From: Novosphingopyxis baekryungensis DSM 16222
GTDB lineage: Bacteria > Pseudomonadota > Alphaproteobacteria > Sphingomonadales > Sphingomonadaceae
Assembly: GCF_000420305.1 (NCBI RefSeq)
Contig: NZ_ATUR01000002.1
Span: forward strand, 124,001-188,000
Direction of reading: 5' to 3'
DNA length: 64,000 bases
Below the pieces are notes generated by a model. The model made no database searches and was not told where the DNA came from. It was given only the letters and a program-made list of their open reading frames with translations. Both the position numbers and the translations under genes were made by a program. This document shows, piece by piece, positions 54,945-64,000 of this stretch; positions within the stretch are counted from its first letter, which is position 1; every line of letters starts with the position of its first letter.

Positions 54945-56309
54945 ATGACCGATGACGCGCTTCCCTCGCAGAGACCCGCTTCCGCCGTCAGCCTTGGCGT
55001 GGGTTTGTCGGGACTGGCGGGACTGGCGCTGTGGCTCGCGATCGCGCGTCACTTCGGCGCATTGGCGAATCTGATGGGCATTGCCGGTCTGCCAGACCGC
55101 GCGGACGGGCCCTATGCGGCGCTGCTCGGCGTGCTTGCCTGCGGCATTCCCATGATCGGCTGGTCGCTGCTCGTGGACAAGGTGCATCGCCGCCGATCGA
55201 CCGGTATCGACTGGAGCCTGCGCCGTCCGCTGGCGGAGGTGGTGGATATATCCATCGTCAAGATCGCCGGATATTGGGCAACATGGGCATTGATCGGCGC
55301 CATCTATGCGATCGGACGTTTCTGGTGGACCACCCAATATGCCAATTATCCCTTTTCCATGTCGCTGTTCGAGGCTGCGCTTGTTCCGCTGATCATTATT
55401 TCGGCGCCCTATATCGTCTGGCTTGACCGGCATCTGATCGATCCGAAGGACACAGCCTGGCATTTCGGTGCCTGGATCGCCGGGCGCGGGGGATGGGACA
55501 AGGCGATGATCCACCATCATCTGCGCGCCTGGGCGGTGAAGGGGTTCTTTCTGGCGTTCATGCTGTCGATCATACCGGGCGGCTTCTATGAGATCGTGAA
55601 CTACGACTTGGCCGAGATTGCTACAAATCCAGCCTGGATCGCGAACGCGCTGATTGTCACGATGTTCGTAATCGACGTGCAACTGGCCACCGTCGGCTAT
55701 CTGCTGACGATGAAGCCGCTCGATAGCCATATCCGCACGGCCAATCCGTATCTCGCCGGATGGGTCGCGGCATTGATCTGCTATCCCCCGTTCACGCTGA
55801 TGAACAATGGCGGCCCGCTCGATTATCATGTCGCGACATCGGACTGGGCGATGTGGTTTGCAGATCAACCGGTGCTGCTTTGGGCCTGGGGCGCGATGCT
55901 GGTCGTTCTGACGGGTATCTATGCATTCGCCACGCTGGCCTTTGGCCTGCGCTTTTCGAACCTGACGCATCGCGGGATCCTGACCCATGGCCCATATGCG
56001 TGGACGCGGCACCCGGCCTATGTTTCCAAAAATGCCTATTGGTGGCTGGCGACCATGCCGTTCATCGTAACCAGCGGCAGCGCGGTGGACGCGGTCCGCA
56101 ACAGCGCGCTGCTCGCCATCACCAGCGCAGTCTATTATTGGCGCGCCCGGACCGAGGAGAAGCATCTGCTCGCAGATCCCGTTTATCGCGCCTATTACAA
56201 CTGGGCCGAGGAGCATGCTCCATGGCCGCGGCTGCTGCGCAAGATCAGCGGTGGACGGATCGGCAATCGTGGTAAAGTCGACGACGCTGCCATGCTGCCC
56301 GCCGAATAA
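54945..56309 (+). CDS. Large multi-pass membrane protein with ICMT-like methyltransferase C terminus
   Basis: This 454-aa protein has about nine to ten membrane segments. The C-terminal 120 residues carry the isoprenylcysteine methyltransferase/PEMT-like motif GPYAWTRHPAYVSKNAYWW and RARTEEKHLLADPVYRAYYN. ICMT-family bacterial proteins are usually 150-250 aa, so the long N-terminal membrane part is unusual. The reaction is inferred to be methylation of a membrane or small-molecule substrate. ATG at 54945 has AAGG 8 nt ahead; ATG at 54927 is an alternative. Confidence 0.8.
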   Translation: MTDDALPSQRPASAVSLGVGLSGLAGLALWLAIARHFGALANLMGIAGLPDRADGPYAALLGVLACGIPMIGWSLLVDKVHRRRSTGIDWSLRRPLAEVVDISIVKIAGYWATWALIGAIYAIGRFWWTTQYANYPFSMSLFEAALVPLIIISAPYIVWLDRHLIDPKDTAWHFGAWIAGRGGWDKAMIHHHLRAWAVKGFFLAFMLSIIPGGFYEIVNYDLAEIATNPAWIANALIVTMFVIDVQLATVGYLLTMKPLDSHIRTANPYLAGWVAALICYPPFTLMNNGGPLDYHVATSDWAMWFADQPVLLWAWGAMLVVLTGIYAFATLAFGLRFSNLTHRGILTHGPYAWTRHPAYVSKNAYWWLATMPFIVTSGSAVDAVRNSALLAITSAVYYWRARTEEKHLLADPVYRAYYNWAEEHAPWPRLLRKISGGRIGNRGKVDDAAMLPAE

Positions 56310-56312
56310 CCC

Positions 56313-57701
56313 TCAGAAACTTTCGCTTTCATAGACATGGCTGACATCGCCGTTCCATGCCCCATGGTAACGGTCCAGCATGCGTTCTGCATGGGTTTTG
56401 CCGCTGGCCACCACTTCGTGGAGCGGATCGAGAAAACCGGTTTCATTATCTCCGCTCTGGTTGAGCCGTTTGCGCGCGGTCAAACCCTGCGCCGCGATGG
56501 CGAGCGCGTCCTTGGCCAGATCGCGCAGCGTACCGCCGCCGGGGATCGCCGCCTTGAGGCCCTCTTTCGGCACCGCATCGCGCAGCATCTGGCGCTCCTC
56601 GATGGTCCAATCCTTGACCAGATCCCAGGCGGCATCGAGCGCGCCCTGATCGTATAGCAGGCCGACCCACAAGGCGGGCAGCGCGCAGATGCGGTTCCAC
56701 GGCCCACCATCCGCGCCGCGCATCTCGAGAAAGCTTTTCAGGCGAACCTCCGGAAAGGCGGTCGACAGATGGTCTACCCAGTCGCTCGCCGTCGGCTTTT
56801 CGCCCGGCAGAACGGACAGCTTGCCATCGAGAAAATCGCGAAAACTGAGGCCAGCGGCGTCGATATAGCGCCCTTCGCGGAACACGAAATACATCGGCAC
56901 GTCGAGCATATAGTCGACATAGCGATCATAGCCGAAACCATCCTCGAACACGAAAGGCAGCATGCCGGTGCGGTGCGGATCGGTGTCTGACCAGATATGG
57001 CTGCGATAGCTGAGATAGCCATTGGGCTTGCCTTCGGTGAAAGGCGAATTGGCGAACAACGCGGTGGCCAGCGGCTGCAGCGCCAGACCGGTGCGGAACT
57101 TTTGTGCCATATCGGCTTCGGAGGCATAGTCTAGGTTAACCTGAATGGTGCAGGTGCGCAGCATCATGTCCAGGCCCAGATCGCCGACGCGCGGCATGTG
57201 ATCCATCATGATCTTGTAGCGGCCCTTGGGCATCACCGGCAAATCCGCGCGCGCCTTGTCCGGCCACATGCCAAGGCCGAGAAAGCCGGTTTTCGTGACC
57301 GCGCCGACCGCTTTTACCTGATTGAGGTGCCGCCCGGCTTCCGCGCAGGTCTCGTGCAGATTGTCGAGCGGAGCACCCGACAGTTCGAGCTGCCCCGCCG
57401 GTTCCAGGCTGACCGTGCCGTCCTTGCCGCTCATTGCGATGACATTCTTGGTGCCGTCCGGTCCGATTTCCTCAACCGGCTTCCAGCCATATTTTTCCAG
57501 AGCCAGCAAGAGGTCGCGGATGCCCCCATCCTCCGCATAGCTCGGCGCCTGGTGCGTTTCGCGATGATAGACGAACTTCTCATGCTCGGTGCCGATGCGC
57601 CAGCTCGCCTTCGGCTTCTCGCCGCCAATCATAGGCGCTAATAGATCGTCGCGGCTTTCGATGACCGGATCGCTCTGCTCGGATGTAGACCTTGTGCTCA
57701 T
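56313..57701 (-). CDS. gshA: Glutamate-cysteine ligase (plant/alphaproteobacterial type)
   Basis: This 462-aa enzyme makes gamma-glutamylcysteine, the first step of glutathione synthesis. Signatures include WRIGTEHEKFVYH, GTVSLEPAGQLELSGAPL and RTCTIQVNLDY. The length fits the plant-type GCL group. It converges with the preceding membrane protein gene, only 3 nt away. Confidence 0.93.
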   Translation of the reverse strand: MSTRSTSEQSDPVIESRDDLLAPMIGGEKPKASWRIGTEHEKFVYHRETHQAPSYAEDGGIRDLLLALEKYGWKPVEEIGPDGTKNVIAMSGKDGTVSLEPAGQLELSGAPLDNLHETCAEAGRHLNQVKAVGAVTKTGFLGLGMWPDKARADLPVMPKGRYKIMMDHMPRVGDLGLDMMLRTCTIQVNLDYASEADMAQKFRTGLALQPLATALFANSPFTEGKPNGYLSYRSHIWSDTDPHRTGMLPFVFEDGFGYDRYVDYMLDVPMYFVFREGRYIDAAGLSFRDFLDGKLSVLPGEKPTASDWVDHLSTAFPEVRLKSFLEMRGADGGPWNRICALPALWVGLLYDQGALDAAWDLVKDWTIEERQMLRDAVPKEGLKAAIPGGGTLRDLAKDALAIAAQGLTARKRLNQSGDNETGFLDPLHEVVASGKTHAERMLDRYHGAWNGDVSHVYESESF

Positions 57702-57782
57702 GTCCACCCTGTAGGTATTGCGCAGGTGGTTGGGAAGAGGTGCGTGGCGATTCAGGATGCCGTCACCGCGATTCGATCGCCG

Positions 57783-58529
57783 TCAGCTCCAGTCGCCGCG
57801 CCCAGCCATCCACAGACTGACTGCGGCAACCGCTGCGGTATCGGCGCGCAGGATGCGGGGCCCGAGCGACACCGGAACGGCTTGCGGCAAGTCGCGGATC
57901 ATGGCGTTTTCCTCATCGGTAAAGCCGCCTTCGGGGCCGATCAGGATGGCGGCTGGTCCGTCATGGGCGCGCAGGGCACCGCGAAAGCTGCTGCCACCGC
58001 GCTCGTCGCAGAAAAACAGATGGCGTTCGCCCGGCCACTCGGCGAGCATTGCGCCGAGCGAGGTGAAATCGGCCAATTGCGGCAATGCATTGCGCTCGCA
58101 CTGTTCCGCCGCCTCGATCATATGCGCGCGCATCCGGTCTTCCTTCACCTTGTCCACCACCGCCCGCGCTGTGCCGACAGGGATGAAGCGCCGCACGCCC
58201 AGTTCGCAGGCCTTTTCCGCCACCCAGTCGAATCGTTGACGCTTGATCGGCGCGGCGCATAGCCATATATCCGGCACTTCTTCGCGGGCGCGCAGACGAT
58301 CACCGATCGTCACGGTGCAGCGACGCTTGTCGGCGCCGATGATGGTTGCAGGATAGTCGCCGGTGTGATCGTCGAACAGCGTCAGCATCGCGCCTTCGCC
58401 AAGACGCATCACCTTCAGAAGGTAATGCGCCGCCGGTCCGTCTAGCGTGATCTGCATGTCCTTTTCAAGAGGCTGATCCACGAACAGCCGGGGGGCGGAA
58501 CGGGGCGGCCAGGCGGGGGTGGCGGGCAT
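57783..58529 (-). CDS. rsmE: 16S rRNA (uracil-1498-N3)-methyltransferase
   Basis: This 248-aa SPOUT methyltransferase modifies 16S rRNA. It shows RLFVD and HYLLKVMRLGEGAMLTLFD in the N-terminal PUA-like part, and KACELGVRRFIPVGTARAV and ILIGPEGGFTDEEN, with LGPRILRADTAA in the knot. ATG at 58529 was chosen for its GGATG upstream; ATG at 58544 is possible. It lies on the same strand just upstream of gshA (81-nt gap). Confidence 0.94.
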   Translation of the reverse strand: MPATPAWPPRSAPRLFVDQPLEKDMQITLDGPAAHYLLKVMRLGEGAMLTLFDDHTGDYPATIIGADKRRCTVTIGDRLRAREEVPDIWLCAAPIKRQRFDWVAEKACELGVRRFIPVGTARAVVDKVKEDRMRAHMIEAAEQCERNALPQLADFTSLGAMLAEWPGERHLFFCDERGGSSFRGALRAHDGPAAILIGPEGGFTDEENAMIRDLPQAVPVSLGPRILRADTAAVAAVSLWMAGRGDWS

Positions 58530-58648
58530 AGCGATGTCATCCATGGATCGGGAACATATGCCTGTTGCCGCAGCAACGGTGCGAAGTCGAGGCATGTGGC
58601 GTGCCTGTTCGAATAGAGGTGTCTCGACTTCGCCTATGGTGACCGCTT

Positions 58649-59578
58649 ATGGGCGTGGGTGTGGCACAAGAAACAGACAACAGCTCCGTTCCGGATAGCG
58701 AACATCGCGGCCTGACCGCCCTCCTGCCGGTGGCTGCGCGGCCTTTTGCGTTGCTGGCGCGGCTGGATCGGCCGATCGGATGGTGGTTGCTGTTCTGGCC
58801 CTGCGCATTCGGGCTTGCCTTGTCCGGCGGTGCGCTGGCCCGATGGGATCTGCTGCTCTGGCTGCTGCTCGGCGCTGTCGCCATGCGCGGCGCCGGCTGC
58901 GTCTATAACGATATTGTCGATCGCGATCTGGACCGGCAGGTGGCGCGTACGGCGTCCCGTCCACTGGCCAGCGGAGCGGTGACGCTCAAGGCCGCATGGA
59001 TATGGCTGGGCATTCTGTGCCTTGCTGGTCTGATCGCATGGTTGCAGCTGAACTGGACGGCGCGGATTGTGGCGCTGGGCAGCGTGGCGCTGGTCGCCGC
59101 CTATCCGTTCATGAAGCGCATCACATGGTGGCCGCAGGCCTGGTTGGGCCTCGTTTTTTCATGGGGTGCGCTGGTCGGCTGGAGCGCATGGACGGAAACG
59201 CTGCCACTAGGCGCGGTCCTGCTCTATGCTGGCTGCATCTTCTGGGTGATCGGATATGATACGATTTATGCCCTGCAGGATCGCGAGGACGATGCGCTTG
59301 TCGGCATCAGATCCAGCGCGCTGCGGTTGGGCACCCATGTGAAAGCCGGCGTAACCAGCTGTTATCTGGCCACGCTTGCCTGCTGGCTCATGGCATTCTC
59401 ACAGCAATTTCCGGACCCATTTGCCTATCTGGCGCTGTTGCCGGTTGCCGGACATTTCATATGGCAAATTGCAACGCTCCGCCCCAATGACGGGGCAGAT
59501 GCATTAGCAAAGTTTCGCTCCAACAGGTTCGCGGGGCTAATGATGGCCCTAGCCTGTTTTGTGGTGGGGACCGCCTGA
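58649..59578 (+). CDS. ubiA: 4-hydroxybenzoate polyprenyltransferase (ubiquinone synthesis)
   Basis: This 309-aa integral membrane enzyme prenylates 4-hydroxybenzoate. The two aspartate-rich motifs are NDIVDRDLD and DREDDALVG, flanked by eight to nine hydrophobic segments, and RPIGWWLLFWPC is the family start. It is divergent from rsmE. Confidence 0.94.
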   Translation: MGVGVAQETDNSSVPDSEHRGLTALLPVAARPFALLARLDRPIGWWLLFWPCAFGLALSGGALARWDLLLWLLLGAVAMRGAGCVYNDIVDRDLDRQVARTASRPLASGAVTLKAAWIWLGILCLAGLIAWLQLNWTARIVALGSVALVAAYPFMKRITWWPQAWLGLVFSWGALVGWSAWTETLPLGAVLLYAGCIFWVIGYDTIYALQDREDDALVGIRSSALRLGTHVKAGVTSCYLATLACWLMAFSQQFPDPFAYLALLPVAGHFIWQIATLRPNDGADALAKFRSNRFAGLMMALACFVVGTA

Positions 59579-59611
59579 ACCCTCAGGCGGAAACGCTTCA
59601 AGCCGGACGGC

Positions 59612-59800
59612 TTATGGGAGCGCTTTTTCCAGAAAGATCACATCGTCCTGCTCGGAAATGCGCATCATGGCGCCACATCCGCTCGGAACAATCGGGCTGG
59701 GGGATTTCATGTCATCGGCCAAGCCACCCTTCAGGGCATCTGCTTCGGCGTCGGTGAAAATGTAAAAGTCTGTTTTGTCTAGTTGTTGCATGAACATCAT
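59612..59800 (-). CDS. Small hypothetical protein
   Basis: This possible 62-aa protein (FYIFTDAEADALKGGLADD near the N terminus) lies 41 nt downstream of smc on the same strand. No family is recognised and no convincing ribosome-binding site is seen; starts at 59797 or 59791 are also possible. The soluble, evenly composed sequence looks more like a real gene than a shadow. Confidence 0.45.
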   Translation of the reverse strand: MMFMQQLDKTDFYIFTDAEADALKGGLADDMKSPSPIVPSGCGAMMRISEQDDVIFLEKALP

Positions 59801-59841
59801 ATAGCAGGTTCGCCGCGAAATTACAAATCGGTGCAAGAATC

Positions 59842-62800
59842 TTATTCCGCCGCCAGCAATTCCTCGGCTGCGCCAAGGTCCACCGAGACAAGGCGGCTCA
59901 CGCCCTGTTCCATCATGGTGACGCCAAACAGGCGGTCCATGCGGCTCATCGTGACCGCATTATGGGTGACGATCAGATAGCGCGTATCGGTCTCTTTGGT
60001 CATCCGGACCAGCAGATCGCAGAAGCGTTCGATATTGGCATCGTCCAGGGGGGCATCGACTTCGTCCAGCACGCAGATCGGTGCCGGGTTCGTCAGGAAC
60101 TGCCCGAAGATCAGCGCCACCGCGGTCAGCGCTTGTTCGCCGCCGGAAAGAAGCGTGAGCGCGGCCAGCTTTTTGCCCGGCGGCTGCGCCAGGATTTCCA
60201 GTCCAGCCTCCAGCGGATCGTCGCTTTCGATCAATTCGAGATGGGCCGCGCCGCCTTCGAACAGGGTGGCAAAAAGGCGTTCGAAATGACCGTTGACGGT
60301 TTCGAATGCGGCCAGCAGCCGCTGCCGACCCTCCCGGTTCAGGCTGCCGATCGAACCGCGCAGACGATGCACGGCTTCAGTCAGTTCGGCGGCTTCGCTG
60401 CGACTGGTGCCGATTTCCAGATCGAGCGCTTCAAGCTCGTCATCCGCCACCAGATTGACCGGCCCTATCCGCTCGCGCGCCGCCTGCAGCTTGTCCAGTT
60501 GCGCCGATGCGTCCGGCGTCGCCAGATCTTCGGACGGCTCGAAATCATGTGCCTGCGGCAAGTCCTGCGGCGGACAGGCGAAGCGTTCGGATGCAATCCG
60601 CACCATCTCCATGCGGCGCAGGTCCTGGCTGTCCGCCCGCGCGGACGCCCCGGCCCGTTCTTCCCGCGCTGCCGACAATGTCTCTTCGGCGTTGCCGAGG
60701 GCGGATTCGATCTGTTGCAGCAATTCCGCCGCATCTTCCAGGGCGGCTTCGCTGCCGGCCAACGCGTCTCCCGCAGCAATGCGCCGGCGGTCCAGCTCGG
60801 CGATGTCGGTATCCAGCGCTTCGGGCCGGTCGGCGATGGTCGCCAGCTGGTCGGCTGTGGTCTTGCGTCTGCGCGCCAGGGCGATCTGGCGCTCCTCCGC
60901 CTCGCTCTTGCGGCCTTCATGCGCACGGATATCGGCCTGCAGTCCGGCGCGGCGTTCGCGCGTGCTGGCGATCGACTGGTCGAGCGCGGACAGGTCCGCC
61001 TGGTGGGTTCGCAATTGTTGCCGCAGCGCTTCCCCAGCGGCGTCCAGCTCGGCGGTGCGCGTGCGCAGCGCCTGGTCGTCCGGCAGATCCTCCAATGTGG
61101 CGCGGGCCTGCCGCAGTTGTTCATCCGCCTCGACCTTGCGGTCGGCATTGGCTGCGAGGCGCTGCTCCAGATCGGCGGCCAGGCCTTCGCTGCGTTCGAT
61201 GCGGCCATCCAGACGGTCTTTTTCCCGCTTGGCCTGACGCACCGCCTCTTCGGCGGCGCGCAAGCGATCGCGGGCCTGGGCGATAACCGCATCGACGCCT
61301 TGCCGCTGTTCGGACAACAGCGCGTCCTGCGTCTCCGCATCTTCGACCGCGCGGATTTCGGTAGCCATCAGATTTTGCAAGTCAGCCAGCCGATTGCGCC
61401 GCACCAGCTGTTCGGCAAGGTCTCCCGCTGCGGCAATGGTGACGGTAAAGCCATCCCAGCGGCGCATGCGTCCATCGCGTGTCACCAGCCGCTGGCCCAG
61501 CGAAAGCGTTTGGCCGTCATCGGTGTCGACCACCCAGATCTGCGCCAGCCGCGCGCCAAGGGCGGCTGGGGCATCGACATGGTGGGACAGCCGCTCTGCC
61601 CCATGCGGTCCGGCCGCATCATCGATGTCTGCGCCGCTCCAATAGCGCACCGCGCCGTCGTCCAGCGCAGCAGCCAGATCATCGCCCAAAGCGGCGGCCA
61701 GCGCGGTTTCGTAGCCAGGTGATGCGCGTACCGCGTCGACCGCGCGATTGCCGCCGCCTTTCTGCGCCGCAAGCGCTTGCTCGATCGCGCTGGCCTCCGC
61801 CCGTAACCCGGCCAATTTTGAGCGATGGGCGGACAAGGTCTGGGCAAGCCTGTCGGCCTGTTCGGCCATGGCGCGGCGCTCGCCATGCGCCGCATCGCCA
61901 GCCGCGTCGGCCTCCGCCACGATGGCGCCTTGCGCGCTGATCTCCTGCTCGGCATCCGACAATGCGTGCTTCAGGGACGCGACATCCGGCAACTCTGCCA
62001 ACGCCGATTCGGCGCGTTCGCACTCGGTGTTGATTTCCACGAGGCACCGCTTGGCCGCAGCTTCGGCCGCCAGCGCGACTTGCCGATCTGCGTCTATCCG
62101 CGCCAGCTCGGCGCGTGCTTTGGCCAGGGCTAGCTCATTTTCCCGTGCTGCCCGATCTGCCGCATGGAGCGCTTTTTCGATCTCAGGGCGTTCGGCCTCC
62201 AGTTCGGTGAGTTCTCCCGCCGAGTGCGCAATCCAGCCGCGGAGGTCTTCCAGTCTCTCCAGTGCGGCACGGGCGCGCTTGTCCTCCTCCGTCAAATCGT
62301 CGGCAATCTGTTCGGTCTGCCGTTGAAGATCCTGCAGCCGTGCGCCCATCTGTGCGCGCTCGGCCTTCAGCGATGCCAGGCTCGAGTCGAGTCGCGCGGT
62401 GTCATCACGAATATGGCTGTGCCGGGCGCGGGCTTCTTCCAGCGCCTTTGCCGCATCATGCCGTTCGATCTGCAGCTTTTCGCGGCGTTTGGCCGCTTCT
62501 TTCGCCACGCTTTCCGCTTGCTGGGCTTCGGCCCGCGCTGCATCCGCCGCGCGCCGCGCATCGCGCCAGCGCACATAGATCAGGCGCGCCTCGGCTTGCG
62601 CGATCTCGCCCGACAATGCCTTGTAGCGCCGCGCGGCTTTGGCCTGACGCCGCAGGCTGTTGGCACGCACGTCCATGTTTGCCAGCATCAGGTCGACGCG
62701 CTGCAAATTGGTTTCTGCGCCGCGCAGTTTTTGCTCGGCATCCTTGCGCCGCGCGTGCAGCCCGGCAATACCGGCGGCTTCTTCCAGCATCATCCGCCGC

Positions 62801-63276
62801 TCGGCAGGTTTGGCGGCGATCACGGCGGCAATGCGGCCCTGGCTCACCAGCGCGGGGCTATGCGCCCCGGTCGCGGCGTCGGCGAACAGCAGCGCGACAT
62901 CCTTGGCGCGTACGTCCCGGCCATTGGCGCGATAGGCAGAGCCCGCGCCGCGCTGGATTCGCCGCACGATTTCGATTTCGCCATCGTCCGCGCCGATTGG
63001 CCCGGCAGTGCCCTTCGCCGCTTCCGCCAGCAGCGACACTTCGGCAAATTGGCGGGGTGGCCTCGTCGCGGTGCCCGCGAAGATCACATCTTCCATACCG
63101 CCGCCGCGCATGGATTTGGGGCTGTTTTCCCCCATCACCCATCGGATGGCTTCCAGCAGATTGGATTTCCCGCAACCATTGGGGCCAACCACACCGGTCA
63201 GCCCCGGCTCGATCCGCAGCTCCGCCGGTTCGACGAAGCTCTTGAATCCCGCCAGCCGGAGCTTTTTCAGGTGCAT
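59842..63276 (-). CDS. smc: Chromosome segregation protein SMC
   Basis: This 1144-aa condensin subunit holds and organises chromosomal DNA. It has Walker A GPNGCGKSN (about residues 33-41), long coiled coils of A/E/R-rich heptads, a hinge around residues 500-650, and the C-terminal ABC signature LSGGEQALTAVALIF and Walker B VLDEVDAPLDD. The length is normal. It follows the DsbA-like gene by 57 nt on the same strand, a common alphaproteobacterial order. Confidence 0.97.
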   Translation of the reverse strand: MHLKKLRLAGFKSFVEPAELRIEPGLTGVVGPNGCGKSNLLEAIRWVMGENSPKSMRGGGMEDVIFAGTATRPPRQFAEVSLLAEAAKGTAGPIGADDGEIEIVRRIQRGAGSAYRANGRDVRAKDVALLFADAATGAHSPALVSQGRIAAVIAAKPAERRMMLEEAAGIAGLHARRKDAEQKLRGAETNLQRVDLMLANMDVRANSLRRQAKAARRYKALSGEIAQAEARLIYVRWRDARRAADAARAEAQQAESVAKEAAKRREKLQIERHDAAKALEEARARHSHIRDDTARLDSSLASLKAERAQMGARLQDLQRQTEQIADDLTEEDKRARAALERLEDLRGWIAHSAGELTELEAERPEIEKALHAADRAARENELALAKARAELARIDADRQVALAAEAAAKRCLVEINTECERAESALAELPDVASLKHALSDAEQEISAQGAIVAEADAAGDAAHGERRAMAEQADRLAQTLSAHRSKLAGLRAEASAIEQALAAQKGGGNRAVDAVRASPGYETALAAALGDDLAAALDDGAVRYWSGADIDDAAGPHGAERLSHHVDAPAALGARLAQIWVVDTDDGQTLSLGQRLVTRDGRMRRWDGFTVTIAAAGDLAEQLVRRNRLADLQNLMATEIRAVEDAETQDALLSEQRQGVDAVIAQARDRLRAAEEAVRQAKREKDRLDGRIERSEGLAADLEQRLAANADRKVEADEQLRQARATLEDLPDDQALRTRTAELDAAGEALRQQLRTHQADLSALDQSIASTRERRAGLQADIRAHEGRKSEAEERQIALARRRKTTADQLATIADRPEALDTDIAELDRRRIAAGDALAGSEAALEDAAELLQQIESALGNAEETLSAAREERAGASARADSQDLRRMEMVRIASERFACPPQDLPQAHDFEPSEDLATPDASAQLDKLQAARERIGPVNLVADDELEALDLEIGTSRSEAAELTEAVHRLRGSIGSLNREGRQRLLAAFETVNGHFERLFATLFEGGAAHLELIESDDPLEAGLEILAQPPGKKLAALTLLSGGEQALTAVALIFGQFLTNPAPICVLDEVDAPLDDANIERFCDLLVRMTKETDTRYLIVTHNAVTMSRMDRLFGVTMMEQGVSRLVSVDLGAAEELLAAE

Positions 63277-63333
63277 GAAAGCTGGCTCCCAGCCTTGATC
63301 CGCAGCCGGCCGAGGGCGGTCAACCGGCGCCTA

Positions 63334-64000
63334 TCAGCGCGCGCCGGCGGTTTGCAGTTCCTGTTGCACGATGCTCCAGCGGTTGCCGTCCAGCTTGCGG
63401 CCATTCAGGAAGAAGGTCGGCGTGCCGGTGACTTCCTTGTTAGTCGACGCATCTTCGGTGATTGCCACCAGTTTTTCGATTGCCGGGATATCCGAAAGGC
63501 AGGCGCGGGCCTGATCTTCGGATACGCCGCGGGCCTTGAAAAAATCGATCACGTCCATCGCTTCACCCATGGCCAGGAAGCGGCGCTCGGGCGGCTGTTC
63601 CATCGCGGCCTGCAGGCGCTGCGGATTGCTGTCCTGCATCGCCATGACGGGTGCCAGCACTTCCTGCTGATTCATATAATTCTGCTCGGTCAGGCCGAAA
63701 TAGGCGTCCGGGCCGCTGCAGCGGGTCAGCAGGGTGATCGGAATATCGAATGGGGTCAGGATGAAGTTGCGGATTTCGTAGCTCACGCGCCCACTGTCGA
63801 TATAATCCTTTTTCAGCGGTTCGTCGGCTTCCTTTGCGAACTCGGCGCAGTGGCTGCAGGTGACAGACGCATATTCCACCAGCTTCAACGGCGCGTCGGG
63901 GTTGCCCATGACAAAACCCCCTTCCGGCGTTGCACTGACCACATCGCGCCACTGCTGACCTTGTGGCGCGCTGACGTTCGCAATCGCCTCACCGCTGGGC
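63334..64000 (-). CDS. DsbA-like thioredoxin-fold disulphide oxidoreductase, 5' end beyond window
   Basis: This partial gene remains open to the right edge, so the start and signal peptide are not visible. The thioredoxin-fold domain contains NPDAPLKLVEYASVTCSHCAEF with active-site CSHC, and the cis-proline motif TGTPTFFLNG. DsbA-family proteins next to smc are typical of alphaproteobacteria. The CxxC with serine instead of proline or glycine at the second position is a common variant in this subgroup. Confidence 0.92.
   Translation of the reverse strand, partial: PSGEAIANVSAPQGQQWRDVVSATPEGGFVMGNPDAPLKLVEYASVTCSHCAEFAKEADEPLKKDYIDSGRVSYEIRNFILTPFDIPITLLTRCSGPDAYFGLTEQNYMNQQEVLAPVMAMQDSNPQRLQAAMEQPPERRFLAMGEAMDVIDFFKARGVSEDQARACLSDIPAIEKLVAITEDASTNKEVTGTPTFFLNGRKLDGNRWSIVQQELQTAGAR

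Overview
The window reads as about 64 kb of chromosome from an alphaproteobacterium of the order Sphingomonadales. The support is the high GC content, an RcGTA-like gene transfer agent cluster, a petABC cytochrome bc1 operon, TrcR (DUF1013), the DUF1192/quinone oxidoreductase pair, and a cobalamin-riboswitch btuB operon. Genus and species are inference only. Coding density is high, many genes overlap by 1-20 nt, and no integrase, transposase, insertion sequence or CRISPR array was seen.

Region 1 (1-10562) holds the 3' part of the gene transfer agent head-tail cluster, in RcGTA order: prohead protease end, major capsid protein, head-tail connectors, tail terminator, tail tube, two tail-assembly chaperones, a short tape measure, g12, hub g13, NlpC/P60 peptidase g14, g15 and a DUF2793 protein. 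Two features stand out. The capsid gene sits between two intrinsic-terminator-like hairpins. The g12 homologue has a large extra N-terminal domain that looks like a TIM barrel, whereas g15 is short and appears to lack the TIM-barrel domain found in RcGTA g15.

Region 2 (10563-31322) carries an OmpA-family protein behind an EcfG-type stress promoter, a lipoprotein Cu/Zn superoxide dismutase, a spinster-type MFS transporter, a low-molecular-weight tyrosine phosphatase, ThpR, a Bax-inhibitor-1 protein, a lipoprotein, PBP1A, a lipase-like hydrolase, ClpA, DUF1192, quinone oxidoreductase, a metallophosphoesterase-glycosyltransferase pair (possible PlcP-Agt lipid remodelling), TrcR, FadD, an aldehyde dehydrogenase, an acidic lipoprotein and LipB.

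Region 3 (31323-44796) holds a membrane protein, HemF and TrmL, the bc1 operon petABC, divergent glpK/glpD for glycerol use, tRNA-Gly(TCC), a DUF421 protein, a periplasmic five-EF-hand protein followed by an OmpR/EnvZ-type pair, a NUDIX hydrolase and a 2Fe-2S ferredoxin.

Region 4 (44797-64000) begins with a cobalamin riboswitch controlling btuB-F-C-D, with a visible hairpin that would hide the btuB ribosome-binding site. It continues with TrxB, a methionine-rich small lipoprotein, a small STAS-like protein, ArgG, a cation/calcium exchanger, DUF3429, a decayed aquaporin remnant, a large ICMT-like membrane protein, glutamate-cysteine ligase, RsmE, UbiA, SMC and a DsbA-like protein cut by the window edge.

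I found no clearly undescribed defence or mobile system. The strongest leads are the rearranged tail-tip domain architecture and the hairpin-flanked capsid gene of the gene transfer agent, the possible phosphate-sparing lipid operon, and the methionine-rich lipoprotein.
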